Below, in pieces: positions 1 to 10,535 of a DNA stretch of 47,220 nt. Position numbers and translations under genes: made by a program. This stretch comes from Micrococcaceae bacterium (GTDB taxonomy: Bacteria; Actinomycetota; Actinomycetes; Actinomycetales; Micrococcaceae), in NCBI GenBank assembly GCA_030452125.1, contig JAKDMV010000010.1:1-47220 (forward strand). The letters run 5' to 3'. The notes below the pieces were generated by a model that saw only the letters and a program-made list of their open reading frames with translations, had not been told where the DNA came from and searched no databases. Each line of letters starts with the position of its first letter. The stretch's first letter is position 1.

Positions 1-79
1 ATCGAAGGCACCCCACGGAAAGCCCGGGAAACCAACCCTGTGAGGGGCCCGTGGATCACCCAAGAAACCCCCTGCCGAA

Positions 80-904
80 CTACTGCCGGTGCAGGATGTT
101 CTCCTGGACGACGTCGTACCCCAACCTCAGGATCAGCACCGTCACGACCACGAGGAAGACGATGCGGATGAACCTGCTGCCCTTGCTCACGGCCATCCGC
201 GCCCCCAGATAGCCGCCCACCATGTTGGCCAGCCCCAACACGAGCCCCAGCCCCCAGAGCAGGTGCCCGGTGGGCAGGAAGAAGGCCAGCGCCCCCAGGT
301 TGGTGGCCATGTTCACGATCTTGGCCTTGGCGCTGGAGGCCAGGAAGTTGTATCCGAGGAAGACGACCATCGCGATGATCAGGAATGATCCGGTCCCGGG
401 GCCGATGAGCCCGTCGTAGAACCCGATGACCAGGCCGATGACCGCCGCCACCGCATAGTGCCGGCGACCGGTATGGCGCAGGGTCGTCAGCTCCCCGACC
501 GTGGGTCTGACGGCGGTGAAGATCGCCACGGCGACCAACGCGGCGACGATGATCGGCTTGAAGACCGCCGCGGGCAACAGGGTGGCCACGATCGCGCCGC
601 CGAAGCTGCCGATCAGGGCGATGCCGGCCATCGGCAATGCGGTCTTCAGGTCGGGGTTGGCCCGGCGGTAGTAGGTGATGGCACTGGTCGTCGTGCCGAA
701 CACCGAGCCGAGCTTATTGGTGGCCAGCGCTTGGACGGGCGTGATGCCGGGGACCAGCAACAAGGCCGGCAACTGGAGCAGTCCCCCGCCACCGACGACG
801 GCATCGATCCAGCCGGCAGCCAGACCCGCGACGAGCACCAGCAACACGGTGCCCAGCTGGAGGTCCACCAGCCCGGAGCCCTCCAGCAGGGACGCCCAGT
901 CCAC
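80..904 (-). CDS. TSUP (TauE/SafE) family membrane permease
   Basis: This 274-residue protein is predicted to be a polytopic inner-membrane transporter of the TSUP family, whose members move sulfite, sulfoacetate or other organosulfur anions. The sequence shows alternating hydrophobic helices along its whole length. The glycine-rich start of the first repeat (AGWIDAVVGGGGLLQLPAL, about residues 30-48) and a second-half counterpart (YDGLIGPGTGSFLI, about 164-177) are hallmarks of the two TSUP repeats. Length is normal for the family. The start lies 11 bp downstream of the proS stop on the same strand, so it is probably cotranscribed with proS. The substrate cannot be read from sequence. Confidence 0.85.
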   Translation of the reverse strand: MDWASLLEGSGLVDLQLGTVLLVLVAGLAAGWIDAVVGGGGLLQLPALLLVPGITPVQALATNKLGSVFGTTTSAITYYRRANPDLKTALPMAGIALIGSFGGAIVATLLPAAVFKPIIVAALVAVAIFTAVRPTVGELTTLRHTGRRHYAVAAVIGLVIGFYDGLIGPGTGSFLIIAMVVFLGYNFLASSAKAKIVNMATNLGALAFFLPTGHLLWGLGLVLGLANMVGGYLGARMAVSKGSRFIRIVFLVVVTVLILRLGYDVVQENILHRQ

Positions 905-915
905 CGGGTGACCGC

Positions 916-2715
916 CTAGCCGCGAACGGCGTCGACGAGGTGGCCCACCACATCGGCCACCGGGATGTTCTCGGCGGTCCCGGAGGCCCGGTCCTTGACT
1001 TCCACCAGACCTTCAGCCAGGCCACGGCCCACGACGGCGATGGTGGGGACCCCGACCAGTTCGGCATCACCGAACTTCACCCCGGCGGAGACCTTCGGGC
1101 GGTCGTCGAAGATGACCTCGATGCCCTGGGCGTCGAGCGCTGCGGCGATGCGTTCGGCTTCGGCGAAGAGCTCGGCGCCCTTGCCGGTCACCATGAGGTG
1201 TACGTCGGCGGGGGCGACGTTGCGCGGCCACATCAGCCCACGGTCGTCGTGGTTGGTTTCGGCCAACGCGGCCACGGCTCGCGTGACCCCGACCCCGTAG
1301 GAGCCCATCGTGACCGTGACGAGCTTGCCGTTCTGGTCCAGGACCTTCAGTTCCAGTGATTCGGCGTATTTGCGGCCCAGCTGGAAGATATGACCCATTT
1401 CGATGCCTCGTGCGGTGCGCAGCGGCCCGGAGCCATCGGGGGCGGGGTCGCCCTCGCGGACCTCCACGCATTCGATGGTGCCGTCCCAACCGAAGTCGCG
1501 ACCGGCGACCAGGCCGAAGACGTGGCGTCCGGGTTCGTTGGCACCGGTGATCCAGGAGGTACCGGAAACGACGCGCGGGTCCACCAGGTAGAGGACCCCG
1601 CTGGCCGCCTCGGTGCCCAGCACCGCATGATCGAGTCCGTTGCCGGGACCCATGTAGCCCTTGACCAGCGACGGGTTCTTCTTCAGGTCGTCCTCGGTGG
1701 CTGCCTCGATCTCCACTTCGCCGCCGATCTCCAGGTGGCCGGCGATATTGGCCTCGACGCGCTTGAGGTCCACCGCCCGGTCCCCCGGCAGGCCGATGAC
1801 GACCAGCCGGCGCTCCCCGGTGGGCATTTTCGCGGCGATGACGACGTTCTTGAGCGTATCCGCTGCGGTCCACTCGCCGGCGTCCCGGGGGGCCACCTCG
1901 TTGGCGACGGCCACCAGCGTGTCGATGGTCGGGGTGTCGGGGGTGTCCTTGACCTGGCACGCCGGCAGCGTGGAGTAGTCGATGTCTTCGGGCACGACGG
2001 TGGTCACGGCCTCCACGTTGGCCGCATAGCCGCCGGCCGAACGCACGAACGTGTCTTCCCCGACCGGGGTCGGGTGCAGGAACTCCTCGGATTTGGAACC
2101 ACCCATGGCCCCGGCAGTGGCTTTCACCGGCAGGATCTCCAGGCCCAGGCGGGAGAAGATCTTCAGGTAGGCCTCGCGGTGCTTGGCGTAGGCGGTGTCC
2201 AGACCGGCGTCGTCGATGTCGAAGGAGTAGGAGTCCTTCATGATGAATTCGCGGCCGCGGAGCAGGCCGGCGCGGGGGCGGGCCTCGTCCCGGTACTTGT
2301 TCTGGATCTGGTAGAGGTAGACCGGCAGGTCCTTATAGGAGTTGTAGAGGTCCTTCACCAGGAGCGTGAACATCTCCTCGTGGGTCGGTGCCAGCAGGTA
2401 GTCGGCGCCCTTGCGGTCCTGGAGCCGGAAGAGGGCGTCGCCGTATTCGGTCCAGCGGCCGGTGGCCTCGTAGGGTTCGCGCGGCAGCAGGGCCGGGAAG
2501 TGGACTTCCTGGCCGCCGATGGCGTTCATTTCCTCACGGACGATCGCCTCGACCTTCGCCAGGACGCGCAGGCCCAACGGGAGCCAGCTGTAGATGCCGG
2601 GGGCGGCGCGGCGGATGTAGCCGGCCCGCACCAGCAGCTTATGGCTGGCGACCTCGGCGTCAACCGGGTCTTCGCGCAGGGTGCGCAGGAACATGGTGGA
2701 AAGTCGCAGGACCAC
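916..2715 (-). CDS. proS: Prolyl-tRNA synthetase
   Basis: ProS charges tRNA-Pro with proline in the cytoplasm. From a GTG at 2715 the product is 599 residues, the usual size for the bacterial-type enzyme with an editing insertion. The open frame runs further upstream, but the family N-terminus ([17 protein letters not shown]) begins at this GTG, so the longer start is rejected. Class II features are visible: APTHEEM at about residues 109-115, motif 2 with [17 protein letters not shown] at about 141-157, a YbaK-like editing insertion in the middle (roughly 230-390), motif 3 around [14 protein letters not shown], and a C-terminal anticodon-binding domain. A lipoprotein gene lies 121 bp upstream and a TSUP permease follows 11 bp downstream. 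Functionally secure. Confidence 0.97.
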   Translation of the reverse strand: MVLRLSTMFLRTLREDPVDAEVASHKLLVRAGYIRRAAPGIYSWLPLGLRVLAKVEAIVREEMNAIGGQEVHFPALLPREPYEATGRWTEYGDALFRLQDRKGADYLLAPTHEEMFTLLVKDLYNSYKDLPVYLYQIQNKYRDEARPRAGLLRGREFIMKDSYSFDIDDAGLDTAYAKHREAYLKIFSRLGLEILPVKATAGAMGGSKSEEFLHPTPVGEDTFVRSAGGYAANVEAVTTVVPEDIDYSTLPACQVKDTPDTPTIDTLVAVANEVAPRDAGEWTAADTLKNVVIAAKMPTGERRLVVIGLPGDRAVDLKRVEANIAGHLEIGGEVEIEAATEDDLKKNPSLVKGYMGPGNGLDHAVLGTEAASGVLYLVDPRVVSGTSWITGANEPGRHVFGLVAGRDFGWDGTIECVEVREGDPAPDGSGPLRTARGIEMGHIFQLGRKYAESLELKVLDQNGKLVTVTMGSYGVGVTRAVAALAETNHDDRGLMWPRNVAPADVHLMVTGKGAELFAEAERIAAALDAQGIEVIFDDRPKVSAGVKFGDAELVGVPTIAVVGRGLAEGLVEVKDRASGTAENIPVADVVGHLVDAVRG

Positions 2716-2836
2716 GCTTGCTGTCCGTTTCCGCGGGCTGGGCCGCTGGTCGTGTGGGTTGATGTCCGGGTCGGGACGCTTCCAATTTACCCGCTGCCCG
2801 ACGAAGGGCCGAACAGCGTAGGGCCCGCGGGCCGCG

Positions 2837-3655
2837 TCATTGCGTTCGCAATGCTTCCAGCGCCTCATCGAGCTGCTCGGCCACATCCTCGGGAACGATG
2901 TCTTCCTCCTGCTCGTCGCGCGTGGTGGCCGAGACCACCACGGCTCCATCGCTGCCGGAAACGGTGTAGCTGGCCACCCCCTGTTCCCCGGCGGCGACAT
3001 CCATCCGGTAGCCCACGGTGGCTTCGGCATCCGTCGTCGTCTTCTCCCGGTCCACCGTGGCGGTCCCGTCGGTGTCGCCCAGATGCAGGTCGAAGGTCCC
3101 GCAGCGGCTGACCAGATCCGTGGTGCGGGAGACGGCGGCGGCGGCGGCTTCGGGATCGGGGTAGGAGGCCAGCGATACGTAGCTTTCCCGGTTGACCGTA
3201 TCCCCGGGGATGGTCACCGAGGTGATGACCGCCCCGGCGGGCAACGTGGCTTCCTGGTTGTCCATGAACGGCGCACATTGGGCGGGGGTGATGTCCATGT
3301 CGTCGAGCAGGGCCTGCCCGGTTTCGGTCTGTCCGGCGATCTCCTTGGCCGTCCGGACCCGGGCCCCGGGATGGTTTTCGGCCAGTTCATGGGCCGCCTC
3401 GGCCAATTCATCGGCGGTGAAGGACGGCAGCGGGCCCGTCAGCGGGGGCAGGGCACTGCTGCTCGCGGGAGCTTCGCTGCTGCTCGGGGACGCGGCAGCG
3501 GAGGACGACGACGGCGCCGGGTCCGCTGACCCGCTGCCGCCGGCCTCGGACGGTCCCCCCGGATCGCCGCCGGTGCAGGCGCTCAGGACCAATGGCAGGG
3601 CCAGAAGCACTGCGGCGGTCCTGCCACCTCTGGCTGCAGACGATGCCCCGTCCAT
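2837..3655 (-). CDS. Secreted lipoprotein, unknown function
   Basis: The 272-residue protein has a lipoprotein signal peptide: a positively charged start, hydrophobic core [14 protein letters not shown] and lipobox LSAC with the modified cysteine at 27. A low-complexity Ser/Ala/Pro linker (about 30-70) follows, typical of surface lipoproteins. The globular part (about 75-272) carries two further cysteines (AQCAPF and SRCGTF) that could form a disulfide. Its style recalls PknH-type extracellular sensor domains of actinobacterial lipoproteins, but I cannot confirm membership. It lies upstream of proS and downstream of the acetyltransferase gene, each more than 100 bp away, so it may have its own promoter. 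Confidence 0.8.
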   Translation of the reverse strand: MDGASSAARGGRTAAVLLALPLVLSACTGGDPGGPSEAGGSGSADPAPSSSSAAASPSSSEAPASSSALPPLTGPLPSFTADELAEAAHELAENHPGARVRTAKEIAGQTETGQALLDDMDITPAQCAPFMDNQEATLPAGAVITSVTIPGDTVNRESYVSLASYPDPEAAAAAVSRTTDLVSRCGTFDLHLGDTDGTATVDREKTTTDAEATVGYRMDVAAGEQGVASYTVSGSDGAVVVSATTRDEQEEDIVPEDVAEQLDEALEALRTQ

Positions 3656-3759
3656 GGGTCCCCCGTTTCGCAGGCCGGAACCGGCCCCGTGGGTGCCGGA
3701 TGTTCTCCCCCACCCTAGCGAACGTGGAGCCCGCGAGGCAGGACCGCAGCACTGCGGAT

Positions 3760-4671
3760 TCAGAACAGGACCGTGGCGAATTCCCCGACCTGTTCGAATC
3801 CGGCGCGGCGGTAGGTGGCCAGGGCCGGGAGGTTGTAGTCGTTCACGTACAGGCTCGTGACCGGAGACAGGGCCAGTGCCGATCCCGCCACCGCGGCCAT
3901 GGCCGGCCCGGAGATGCCTTCTCCGCGGTGTTCCGGGGCGACCCAGACCCCCTGGATCTGGGTGGCGTGCGGGGAAACGGTCCCGAGTTCGGCCTTGAAG
4001 CGGATGCCGCCATCCGCCGGGCGGTCCACGAAGGAATGTCCCTGGCGGATCAGCGAACGAACCCTGGAACGGTAGAAGGGGGCGCCGGCACCCAAGGGCG
4101 AGTACCCCAGTTCCTCTTCGAACATGGCGGCACAGGCCGGCAGGACGGCGTCGAAATCGGCCATCGTCGATCTCCGGACGGCGGTGGATGGAAGGATCCG
4201 CGGCTGCCGGTCCAAGACCATCAAGGGTTGGGAGGGCCGGACATCGAAGGCGCGTTGCGGGGATTCGGGCCGCAGCGAGTCCCAGAGCGGCAGCACGGCA
4301 GAGGCCGGACCGAACATGGAGGAGACCTGGCGTTCCATGCCCAGGACCGCGGTGGCGAAGGCCAGTGCGTCGTCGGGCCCGGCCTGGATGGGGACCAGGT
4401 TCGCGCCGACCCAGAGTGCCGCGCTCAGTTCACCGGCGTCGTAGCGTCCCAGCACCAGGGACCCCGTCGGGGTCGGTGCCGCGGAACCGGTGGCCGCCAG
4501 TTGGGCGTCCATGAAGATGTTGGACACCGGGTCCCGGGCGACGAGGCCCCGCAGGGCGGCGGTATCCTCGTCGGCCAGGACGCGGACGGTGTCCCCGAAG
4601 GGTTCGCCACCGCTGTAGCGCAGCTTCGCCGGAGGGAACCATGGGAGTGCACGGGAGAGGATCCTGGACAT
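3760..4671 (-). CDS. GNAT acetyltransferase with DUF4081-type N-domain
   Basis: From ATG 4671 the product is 303 residues. The reading frame is open further upstream, but this ATG is preceded by a strong GAAGGGGAAGGA ribosome-binding site. The C-terminal half is a GNAT fold: the acetyl-CoA loop region IQGVWVAPEHRGEGIS (V/T-x-P-x-x-R-G-x-G type) followed by SLYVNDYNLPALATYRRAGF, the usual beta5-alpha4 segment. The N-terminal half matches the DUF4081-type domain often found in actinobacterial GNATs. It sits directly downstream of ispG, as Rv2867c follows gcpE in Mycobacterium tuberculosis (from memory). The acetyl acceptor is unknown. Confidence 0.88.
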   Translation of the reverse strand: MSRILSRALPWFPPAKLRYSGGEPFGDTVRVLADEDTAALRGLVARDPVSNIFMDAQLAATGSAAPTPTGSLVLGRYDAGELSAALWVGANLVPIQAGPDDALAFATAVLGMERQVSSMFGPASAVLPLWDSLRPESPQRAFDVRPSQPLMVLDRQPRILPSTAVRRSTMADFDAVLPACAAMFEEELGYSPLGAGAPFYRSRVRSLIRQGHSFVDRPADGGIRFKAELGTVSPHATQIQGVWVAPEHRGEGISGPAMAAVAGSALALSPVTSLYVNDYNLPALATYRRAGFEQVGEFATVLF

Positions 4672-4771
4672 TCCTTCCCCTTCCCGGCGCCTGCGGTGGC
4701 GGCTTATGCCAAAGTCTTGCAGACTCCGGCCCGTGGCGGAACCAGATGACACCGCATGGTGTTGCTTTGGA

Positions 4772-5962
4772 TCAGGAGACCGAAACACTCGGGACGCCAC
4801 CGGTGGCATCCCCCGCGGCTTCCATTTCCTCTACGATGCGTCCGGCTTCTTCGATGAGGGTCTCCACGATCTGGTCCTCGGGGACGGTCTTGATGACTTC
4901 CCCCTTGACGAAGATCTGTCCCTTGCCGTTGCCGGAGGCGACGCCGAGATCGGCTTCGCGGGCTTCGCCGGGTCCGTTGACGACGCACCCCATGACGGCC
5001 ACGCGCAGCGGGAACTCCATGCCCTCGAGCCCGGCCGTGACCTCGTCGGCCAGCTTGTACACATCGACCTGGGCCCGGCCGCAGGAGGGGCAGGAAACGA
5101 TTTCGAGCTTGCGGGGACGCAGGTTCAGCGACTGCAGGATCTGGTCCCCGACCTTGATCTCCTCGACCGGCGGGGCGGAGAGGGAGACCCGGATGGTGTC
5201 GCCGATGCCCTGGGAGAGCAGTGCGCCGAAGGCCGTCGCGGACTTGATGGTGCCCTGGAAGGCCGGACCGGCTTCGGTCACGCCCAGGTGCAGGGGCCAG
5301 TCGCCCTGTTCGGCCAGCAGCTCGTAGGCGCGGACCATGACGACCGGGTCGTTGTGCTTGACGGAGATCTTGAAGTCGTGGAAGTCGTGTTCCTCGAACA
5401 GGGACGCCTCCCAGACCGCTGATTCGACGAGCGCCTCGGGGGTGGCCTTGCCGTACTTCTTCATCAGGCTCGGGTGCAGGGAGCCGGCGTTGACGCCGAT
5501 GCGGATCGAGGTGCCGTGGTCCTTGGCCGCCTGGGCGATCTCCTTGACCTGGTCGTCGAATTTGCGGATGTTCCCCGGGTTCACGCGCACTGCCGCGCAG
5601 CCGGCTTCGATCGCCGCGTAGACGTACTTCGGCTGGAAGTGGATGTCCGCGATGACGGGAATCTGTGACTTCCTGGCGATGATCGGCAGGGCCTCGGCAT
5701 CATCGGGCGACGGGCAGGCCACCCGGACGATATCGCAGCCCGAGGCCGTGAGTTCGGCGATCTGCTGCAACGTGGCGTTGATGTCGGTGGTCGGCGTGGT
5801 GGTCATCGACTGCACGCTGATCGGGGATTCCGAACCAACACCGACGGCCCCGACCTTGATCTGTCGGGTTTTCCGTCGCGGGGCCAGAACCGGTGGTGGG
5901 GCGGCTGGCATTCCAAGGCTGACCGAGGTCAAATTATCCTCCGGGTTTTCAGGGGTGTTCAT
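4772..5962 (-). CDS. ispG: 4-hydroxy-3-methylbut-2-enyl diphosphate synthase
   Basis: IspG (GcpE) converts 2-C-methyl-D-erythritol 2,4-cyclodiphosphate to HMBPP, the penultimate MEP-pathway step, using a [4Fe-4S] cluster. The 396-residue protein shows the TIM-barrel start ([12 protein letters not shown], about 49-60), the C-P-S-C-G-R motif with Cys291 and Cys294, and [12 protein letters not shown] with Cys326 and a conserved glutamate at 333. These are the three cluster-binding cysteines and the catalytic Glu. Its neighbours dxr and rip1 belong to the same conserved actinobacterial block. A long hairpin lies in its 5' region (5966-6002). Confidence 0.97.
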   Translation of the reverse strand: MNTPENPEDNLTSVSLGMPAAPPPVLAPRRKTRQIKVGAVGVGSESPISVQSMTTTPTTDINATLQQIAELTASGCDIVRVACPSPDDAEALPIIARKSQIPVIADIHFQPKYVYAAIEAGCAAVRVNPGNIRKFDDQVKEIAQAAKDHGTSIRIGVNAGSLHPSLMKKYGKATPEALVESAVWEASLFEEHDFHDFKISVKHNDPVVMVRAYELLAEQGDWPLHLGVTEAGPAFQGTIKSATAFGALLSQGIGDTIRVSLSAPPVEEIKVGDQILQSLNLRPRKLEIVSCPSCGRAQVDVYKLADEVTAGLEGMEFPLRVAVMGCVVNGPGEAREADLGVASGNGKGQIFVKGEVIKTVPEDQIVETLIEEAGRIVEEMEAAGDATGGVPSVSVS

Positions 5963-5965
5963 CCA

Positions 5966-6002
5966 GGCCCCATTATCCCCCTTCCGAGGGGAAAATGGGG
6001 CC
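5966..6002 (-). terminator. Long hairpin between the yciI-like gene and ispG
   Basis: An inverted repeat pairs GGCCCCATT (5966-5974) with AATGGGGCC (5994-6002), continued inside by TCCCC/GGGGA with a short loop. It lies 3-40 bases upstream of the ispG start and just after the stop of the YciI-like gene. No U-tract follows on the minus strand, so it could be an intrinsic-like terminator, an mRNA stability element, or an attenuating structure in the ispG leader. Confidence 0.55.
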
Positions 6003-6012
6003 CGATAGTGGA

Positions 6013-6303
6013 TCAGACGTGGTGAGAGAGCTCACCGGTCACGGGGCTCCATTCGGTCAGGCGCAGTGCCGCGACCAGGGAGTTGGCGTTGAACGGGTCT
6101 TCGCCGAGCTTCGCGGCGAGGGCCTCCTCGGAGGGTGCCTTGATCAGCAACAGGGCCCCCGAGCCATCCACGTAGGGGCCGGAAGCCACGAGGGAGAACC
6201 CGTCGGTCAGGGTCCCCAGGAAGGCACGGTGCGCGGGGCGGTGTTCGTCCCGGGCGGCTTCGGAATCAGCTGCGTATACGTATTCCACGGCAAAAATCGT
6301 CAT
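6013..6303 (-). CDS. YciI-like protein
   Basis: From ATG 6303 the product is 96 residues: a small alpha/beta protein of the YCII family (dimeric ferredoxin-like fold, role mostly unknown). Typical features are the start [10 protein letters not shown], the early histidine in [10 protein letters not shown] (about 21-29), [19 protein letters not shown] (about 42-60) and [15 protein letters not shown] near the C-terminus. The reading frame is open well upstream, but the family start is this ATG. It follows the 517-residue lipoprotein gene by 41 bp and precedes ispG, so it probably belongs to the dxr-rip1-ispG transcription unit. Confidence 0.85.
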   Translation of the reverse strand: MTIFAVEYVYAADSEAARDEHRPAHRAFLGTLTDGFSLVASGPYVDGSGALLLIKAPSEEALAAKLGEDPFNANSLVAALRLTEWSPVTGELSHHV

Positions 6304-6344
6304 GGGCACCAGTGTACGTTCCCCGCGACAGGCCGGTGGACCGG

Positions 6345-7898
6345 CTACTGGTAGGAGACGAACCACGGTTTCGGCTCGAGGTCGAAGGTCTGCTCGGGGG
6401 TGAAGGTCGGGGAGTCCTCGTCGATGAAGTTCTTCCACGCCATCCTGATGCCGTCGGGCAGGTCCCGACGCAGGTTCTTCCAGGTCGCCAGTTTCATCCC
6501 CGGGGTGCCGTGGCCGTCGGCATGCAGGACCATCGCCAACTCGGGGTGGGTGGTGTCCAGCGTGGAACGGTCCGTGATCATGCTCCGCCGGAACTGATGG
6601 AGAATGACGACCTTCTGCGGCAGTTCCTTCTTCCGGGTCAGTGCGGCCAGCCAGTCGTTGGTCCGGTTCAGTTCCGCGGCGTCGACGGAACCGATTTGTT
6701 CCATATGCCGTTGCCCGGGCTTCAGCCTCCATTCCGGGTCGTAGGCGATGCCCACGTTCGGGTAGGCCAGCAGCTTCTCGTAGTGCTTGGCCTGGGTCAG
6801 GAAGTCGTTGCGTCCGGGTTGCAGGTCCAGCACCACATAGATCCCGGCCTCTTGTGCCGCCTTGACCCAGGGTTCCAGGGTGTCCACCGGGGTGTAGCGG
6901 GAGTACTTCCCGTCCGCACCGGGGGCTGCGGAGGCGACCGTGGCGATGATCTCGAAGGCGGGCTGGACCTTTTCCTTGCTATGGGGCTGGTATTCGGCGG
7001 CCAGTTCCCGGGCCCGTTTGATCGTTCCGTCGAGGTCCTGCTCCCCCAGGGCGCCCAGGGAGGAGGTGCCGGGTGAGCCGTAGAGCCCGATCAGGCGCCG
7101 GTCCGGGAACACGAGCTGCCCGCCGCCGGGAAGTTCCTGTCCACCGGCTGCAGTGGCTGCCAGGGCAGAGAACTCTGCCGGTTTGGCGAACCCCTTTCCG
7201 AGCGTGAGAAGCTGCGCGCCCGCATGGTCACCGAAGAATTCCCGGTTCGTGTCGGCCCGCGGATCGGGTGATTTCATCCTCGCCCGGTCCGCCCCCGCGG
7301 CTTCGGCGGTGGCCAAGGCCGGTCCCGCCGCCGGGTCTGCCTTCTTCCCCGCCCGGACAACGACCGCGAACCCGGGGTCGGTCGCCTTTTCTGCTGCATC
7401 GATGGAGGGCGGTTCCGCGTCCGGGTCCTCCCCGTCCACGACGTCCCGGTCCCCCGCCACCGCCTCGGACAGGGGCCCGTAGGCGATGAGGGTGCCCGCC
7501 CCCAGACGCTTCAATTCCTCGTCGAAGTCCTTCTGCTCCGAAGCCCCCTCGGGGGCCATGAGCACCGGGATGCCGAGTTCGCCGGCCCGCCCCGCGGCCC
7601 GCGTGGAGGAGTCGGCGTCGTCGTTTCCGAGGACGACGACGGCGGGTGCCTTCGCGAAGAACGCCTCGCTGGCTTCCAGTGCCATATCCCCGGTGTCCCC
7701 ACCCAGGTGGCTGATGCCGGGCTCCGGCTCGGCCAACACGACGCGGTCGGGGTTCGCCCCTGACGACGCCGCCGTGTTTCCGGCGTAGTTCCCCGGGGCG
7801 TTCGCGGTGCATCCGGCCACGACGAGCCCCAGGGCCAGGGTGGCCGCGACGAGGGCGCTCCCGCGCAGCGTGGTGCCGGTGGTGCGTCGATCACCCAA
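6345..7898 (-). CDS. Large lipoprotein, unknown function
   Basis: The 517-residue protein starts at TTG 7898, inside the last codons of rip1 (8-bp overlap). No ATG lies near the signal peptide, and a GGTGA element sits about 6 bases upstream of the TTG. A lipoprotein signal ends in VVAGC with Cys30. Residues 30-260 are Ala/Asp-rich with a Rossmann-like look (AVVVLGNDDADSS; GIPVLMAPEG; GAGTLIAYGP). Residues 260-517 look like a TIM-barrel-like domain (IGLYGSPG; AFEIIATVAS; AGIYVVLDLQPGRNDFL; NVGIAYDPEWRL; VVILHQF), with acidic residues at strand ends as in glycosidase-like barrels. I do not recognise a named family. Translation is probably coupled to rip1. Confidence 0.82.
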   Translation of the reverse strand: MGDRRTTGTTLRGSALVAATLALGLVVAGCTANAPGNYAGNTAASSGANPDRVVLAEPEPGISHLGGDTGDMALEASEAFFAKAPAVVVLGNDDADSSTRAAGRAGELGIPVLMAPEGASEQKDFDEELKRLGAGTLIAYGPLSEAVAGDRDVVDGEDPDAEPPSIDAAEKATDPGFAVVVRAGKKADPAAGPALATAEAAGADRARMKSPDPRADTNREFFGDHAGAQLLTLGKGFAKPAEFSALAATAAGGQELPGGGQLVFPDRRLIGLYGSPGTSSLGALGEQDLDGTIKRARELAAEYQPHSKEKVQPAFEIIATVASAAPGADGKYSRYTPVDTLEPWVKAAQEAGIYVVLDLQPGRNDFLTQAKHYEKLLAYPNVGIAYDPEWRLKPGQRHMEQIGSVDAAELNRTNDWLAALTRKKELPQKVVILHQFRRSMITDRSTLDTTHPELAMVLHADGHGTPGMKLATWKNLRRDLPDGIRMAWKNFIDEDSPTFTPEQTFDLEPKPWFVSYQ

Positions 7899-9258
7899 AA
7901 ATATTCACCGGTTTGACGATATCCGCATAGATCAGCAGCGCACCCATACCCAGCAACAGGACGCCCACCACGTAGGTCAGGGGCATGAGTTTGGCGATGT
8001 CCACCGGCCCCGGGTCCCGACGTTTGAAGACGCGGGCGACGAAACGGCGCAGGCCTTCCCAGAGGGCGCCGACCACATGGCCGCCGTCCAGGGGAAGCAA
8101 TGGAATGAGGTTGAAGACGAACAGCGCGACGTTCAGGCTGGCGACCAGACCGAAGAGCGTGGCGATGCGGTCCTTGATCGGGATTTCGTCCATGGCGCTG
8201 ACCTCGCCGGCGATCCGGCCGACTCCGACGACCGACATCGGCCCGTTCGGGTCACGTGGGGCCGAGGAGAACGCCGCCTGACCGACGGCAACCAGCCGAG
8301 CCGGTAAGTCCACGACAATGCCGGCGACGGCCCGCACGTTCTGACCCACCGCAGGTGGCACTTCGGACAATGGCAACGTCATCTGCACGTTTTCGGAGCC
8401 CATGCCCACGAAGCCGACGTTGACCAGTTCGGTATTGCCGTTGGCGTCGGTTTTGATCCTCCCGTTGATGTCCAGGGCAGGTTGCTGCGATAACCGCGGA
8501 GTGATCGTAGTCTGATGTTCCGATCCGTCACGCAGGTAGGTAATCGGAACAGTTTTTCCGGCGTCGGCCCGGATGAGTTCGGAGAGATCGTCCCACTGCC
8601 ACTCCTTGACCTGGTGGCCGTCGAAAGAGGTGATGCGGTCCCCGGGGCGCAGTCCAGCTTCGTAGGCAGGTGCCGCAGGATCTCCCGCCTGGCAGTTGGC
8701 AGCAGCGTCGTCGCCGCCGCGGGCCTTCTGATCCGCCTGGCTGACCACGCACTGGTAGACCTCTGAGATGTTGGTGGTGTGCTGGATGGAGCCGAAACCG
8801 CTGATCAGCACGGCGAAGAGCACGAAGGCGATGACCAGGTTCATGAACGGGCCGCCGAGCATGATGATGACGCGTTTATATACCGGGAGTTTATAGAACA
8901 TCCGGTGCTCATCCCCGGGGCGCAGTTGCTCCGCGGCCGCTTGACGGGTCTCATTGGCCAGCTGGGTGAACATTCCCGTGCTGGCGGCCTTGACCTTGCC
9001 CTCCACCGCTGTCGCCTCGGCGGGAGGGAACATCCCGATCATCGAGATGTAGCCGCCCAGAGGGATCGCTTTGACCCCGTATTCGGTTTCTCCGCGCCGG
9101 CGAGAGAAGATCGTCTTGCCGAAGCCGATCATGTACTGCGGGACGCGCACGCCGAAGAGCTTGGCCGGGACCAGGTGGCCGATTTCGTGCAAGGCAATGG
9201 ACACGGCAACACCGATCGCAACGATCAGGACGCCGGCAATGAAGAGGATGACTGTCAC
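7891..9258 (-). CDS. rip1: Site-2 membrane metalloprotease (RseP/Rip1)
   Basis: This is an M50 intramembrane zinc protease that cleaves anti-sigma factors or other membrane substrates. The best start is GTG 9258 (455 residues): it forms a GTGA overlap with the dxr stop and has a GGGGA ribosome-binding site about 8 bases upstream. The 13-residue-longer start at 9297 would overlap dxr by 43 bp. HEIGH (His24, Glu25, His28) is the zinc site. LPLDGG near 388-393 is the second M50 motif, and a PDZ region lies between ([21 protein letters not shown]). Hydrophobic segments flank both motifs. The dxr-rip1-ispG neighbourhood matches Rv2870c-Rv2868c of M. tuberculosis (from memory). Confidence 0.95.
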   Translation of the reverse strand: MTVILFIAGVLIVAIGVAVSIALHEIGHLVPAKLFGVRVPQYMIGFGKTIFSRRRGETEYGVKAIPLGGYISMIGMFPPAEATAVEGKVKAASTGMFTQLANETRQAAAEQLRPGDEHRMFYKLPVYKRVIIMLGGPFMNLVIAFVLFAVLISGFGSIQHTTNISEVYQCVVSQADQKARGGDDAAANCQAGDPAAPAYEAGLRPGDRITSFDGHQVKEWQWDDLSELIRADAGKTVPITYLRDGSEHQTTITPRLSQQPALDINGRIKTDANGNTELVNVGFVGMGSENVQMTLPLSEVPPAVGQNVRAVAGIVVDLPARLVAVGQAAFSSAPRDPNGPMSVVGVGRIAGEVSAMDEIPIKDRIATLFGLVASLNVALFVFNLIPLLPLDGGHVVGALWEGLRRFVARVFKRRDPGPVDIAKLMPLTYVVGVLLLGMGALLIYADIVKPVNIFG

Positions 9259-10484
9259 AATTGTCCCCAACGATCCTGGGCGCTCTTTCGTGCCCACGCT
9301 TCGGCCACGAGTACCGACTGGACACTGAGTTCATCGCCGACGATGGCCCCGGCGTCGTATTTGCCCACCACATCGGCGACGGCGTCCACGATCTCGGGGA
9401 ACCGGATGCGTCCTGCGTGGAAGGCCGCGACGGCTTCCTCGTTCGCCGCGTTGTAGACGGCCATATGGGTGGCAGAGGTCTTCGCTGCCTGCTTGGCCAG
9501 GCGGATCGCCGGGAAGGCCTCCTCGTCCAGCGGTTCGAAGGTCCAGGTCGAGGCGGTGGTGAAGTCACAGGCCGCCGCCGCGCCGGGGACCCGGGCCGGC
9601 CAGCCCATGCCCAGGGCGATCGGCAGGCGCATATCCGGCGGAGAGGCCTGGGCGATGGTGGAGCCGTCGATGAACTCGACCATGGAGTGCACGATCGACT
9701 GCGGGTGGACGACGGCGTCGATCTTCTGAAGCGGGACGTCGAAGAGCAGATGGGCTTCGATGACCTCCAACGCCTTGTTGACCATGGTCGCCGAGTTGGT
9801 GGACACAACCTTGCCCATCTCCCAGGTGGGGTGGGCCAGCGCCTGGGCGGGGGTGACGTCTTCCAGGGCGTCCCGGCCCATCCCGCGGAACGGGCCTCCC
9901 GAGGCGGTGACGATCAGTCGGGCGACTTCCGCGGTGGTGCCGGCACGCAGGGCCTGGGCCAGAGCCGAATGTTCCGAGTCCACCGGAACCAGCTGGCCCG
10001 GCGCGGCGGCCTGCTTCACCAGGGCGCCACCGGTGATCAGCGATTCCTTATTCGCCAACGCCAGCAGGTGTCCCGCCTTCAGGGCCGCCAGCGTCGGGGC
10101 CAACCCGATCGAGCCGGTGACGCCGTTGAGGACGACGTCGGCATCCGGGTAGCCGGCGATGCGTGCCGTCGCCGTGGGGCCGGTGAGCAGTTCGGGGCGG
10201 TAGGAGCTGTGCCCGGCAAGCTCGGCATGGGCGTGGATGCGCGCCTTGAGCTCATCGACGTCCCCCTCGGCGAGCGCGACGACCTCGGCCCGGGTGTGCA
10301 CCGCCTGCCGGGCCAGGAGTTCGAGGTTGGAGCCGCCGGCGAGCGCGACGATGCGGAACCGGTCGGGGGCTGCATCGGCGACGTCGATGGCCTGGGTGCC
10401 GATCGACCCGGTCGAACCGAGCAGGACGATGCGCCGGGGGGCATCCGGGGCGGGGTTGATATGTGGCGGTTCGCGAAACTCCAT
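9255..10484 (-). CDS. dxr: 1-deoxy-D-xylulose 5-phosphate reductoisomerase
   Basis: Dxr (IspC) converts DXP to 2-C-methyl-D-erythritol 4-phosphate with NADPH, the committed MEP-pathway step. The NADPH-binding turn [12 protein letters not shown] is near the N-terminus. Metal and substrate residues appear as [12 protein letters not shown] and in the second domain ([19 protein letters not shown]). With ATG 10484 the protein is 409 residues. A GTG at 10502 would add six residues. The GGAGG before the ATG ends only one base from it, so the exact start is uncertain. The stop overlaps the rip1 start (GTGA). Confidence 0.96.
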   Translation of the reverse strand: MEFREPPHINPAPDAPRRIVLLGSTGSIGTQAIDVADAAPDRFRIVALAGGSNLELLARQAVHTRAEVVALAEGDVDELKARIHAHAELAGHSSYRPELLTGPTATARIAGYPDADVVLNGVTGSIGLAPTLAALKAGHLLALANKESLITGGALVKQAAAPGQLVPVDSEHSALAQALRAGTTAEVARLIVTASGGPFRGMGRDALEDVTPAQALAHPTWEMGKVVSTNSATMVNKALEVIEAHLLFDVPLQKIDAVVHPQSIVHSMVEFIDGSTIAQASPPDMRLPIALGMGWPARVPGAAAACDFTTASTWTFEPLDEEAFPAIRLAKQAAKTSATHMAVYNAANEEAVAAFHAGRIRFPEIVDAVADVVGKYDAGAIVGDELSVQSVLVAEAWARKSAQDRWGQL

Positions 10485-10535
10485 GCCTCCAGTATCGCGC
10501 ACTCGGCGGCGGGGGTGGACATCCCGGCGGCCGGG

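Noticed and set aside
1390-3111. 573-codon open frame opposite proS
   Set aside because: It mirrors proS codon by codon in a GC-rich background, has no family motif, and proS is unmistakable.
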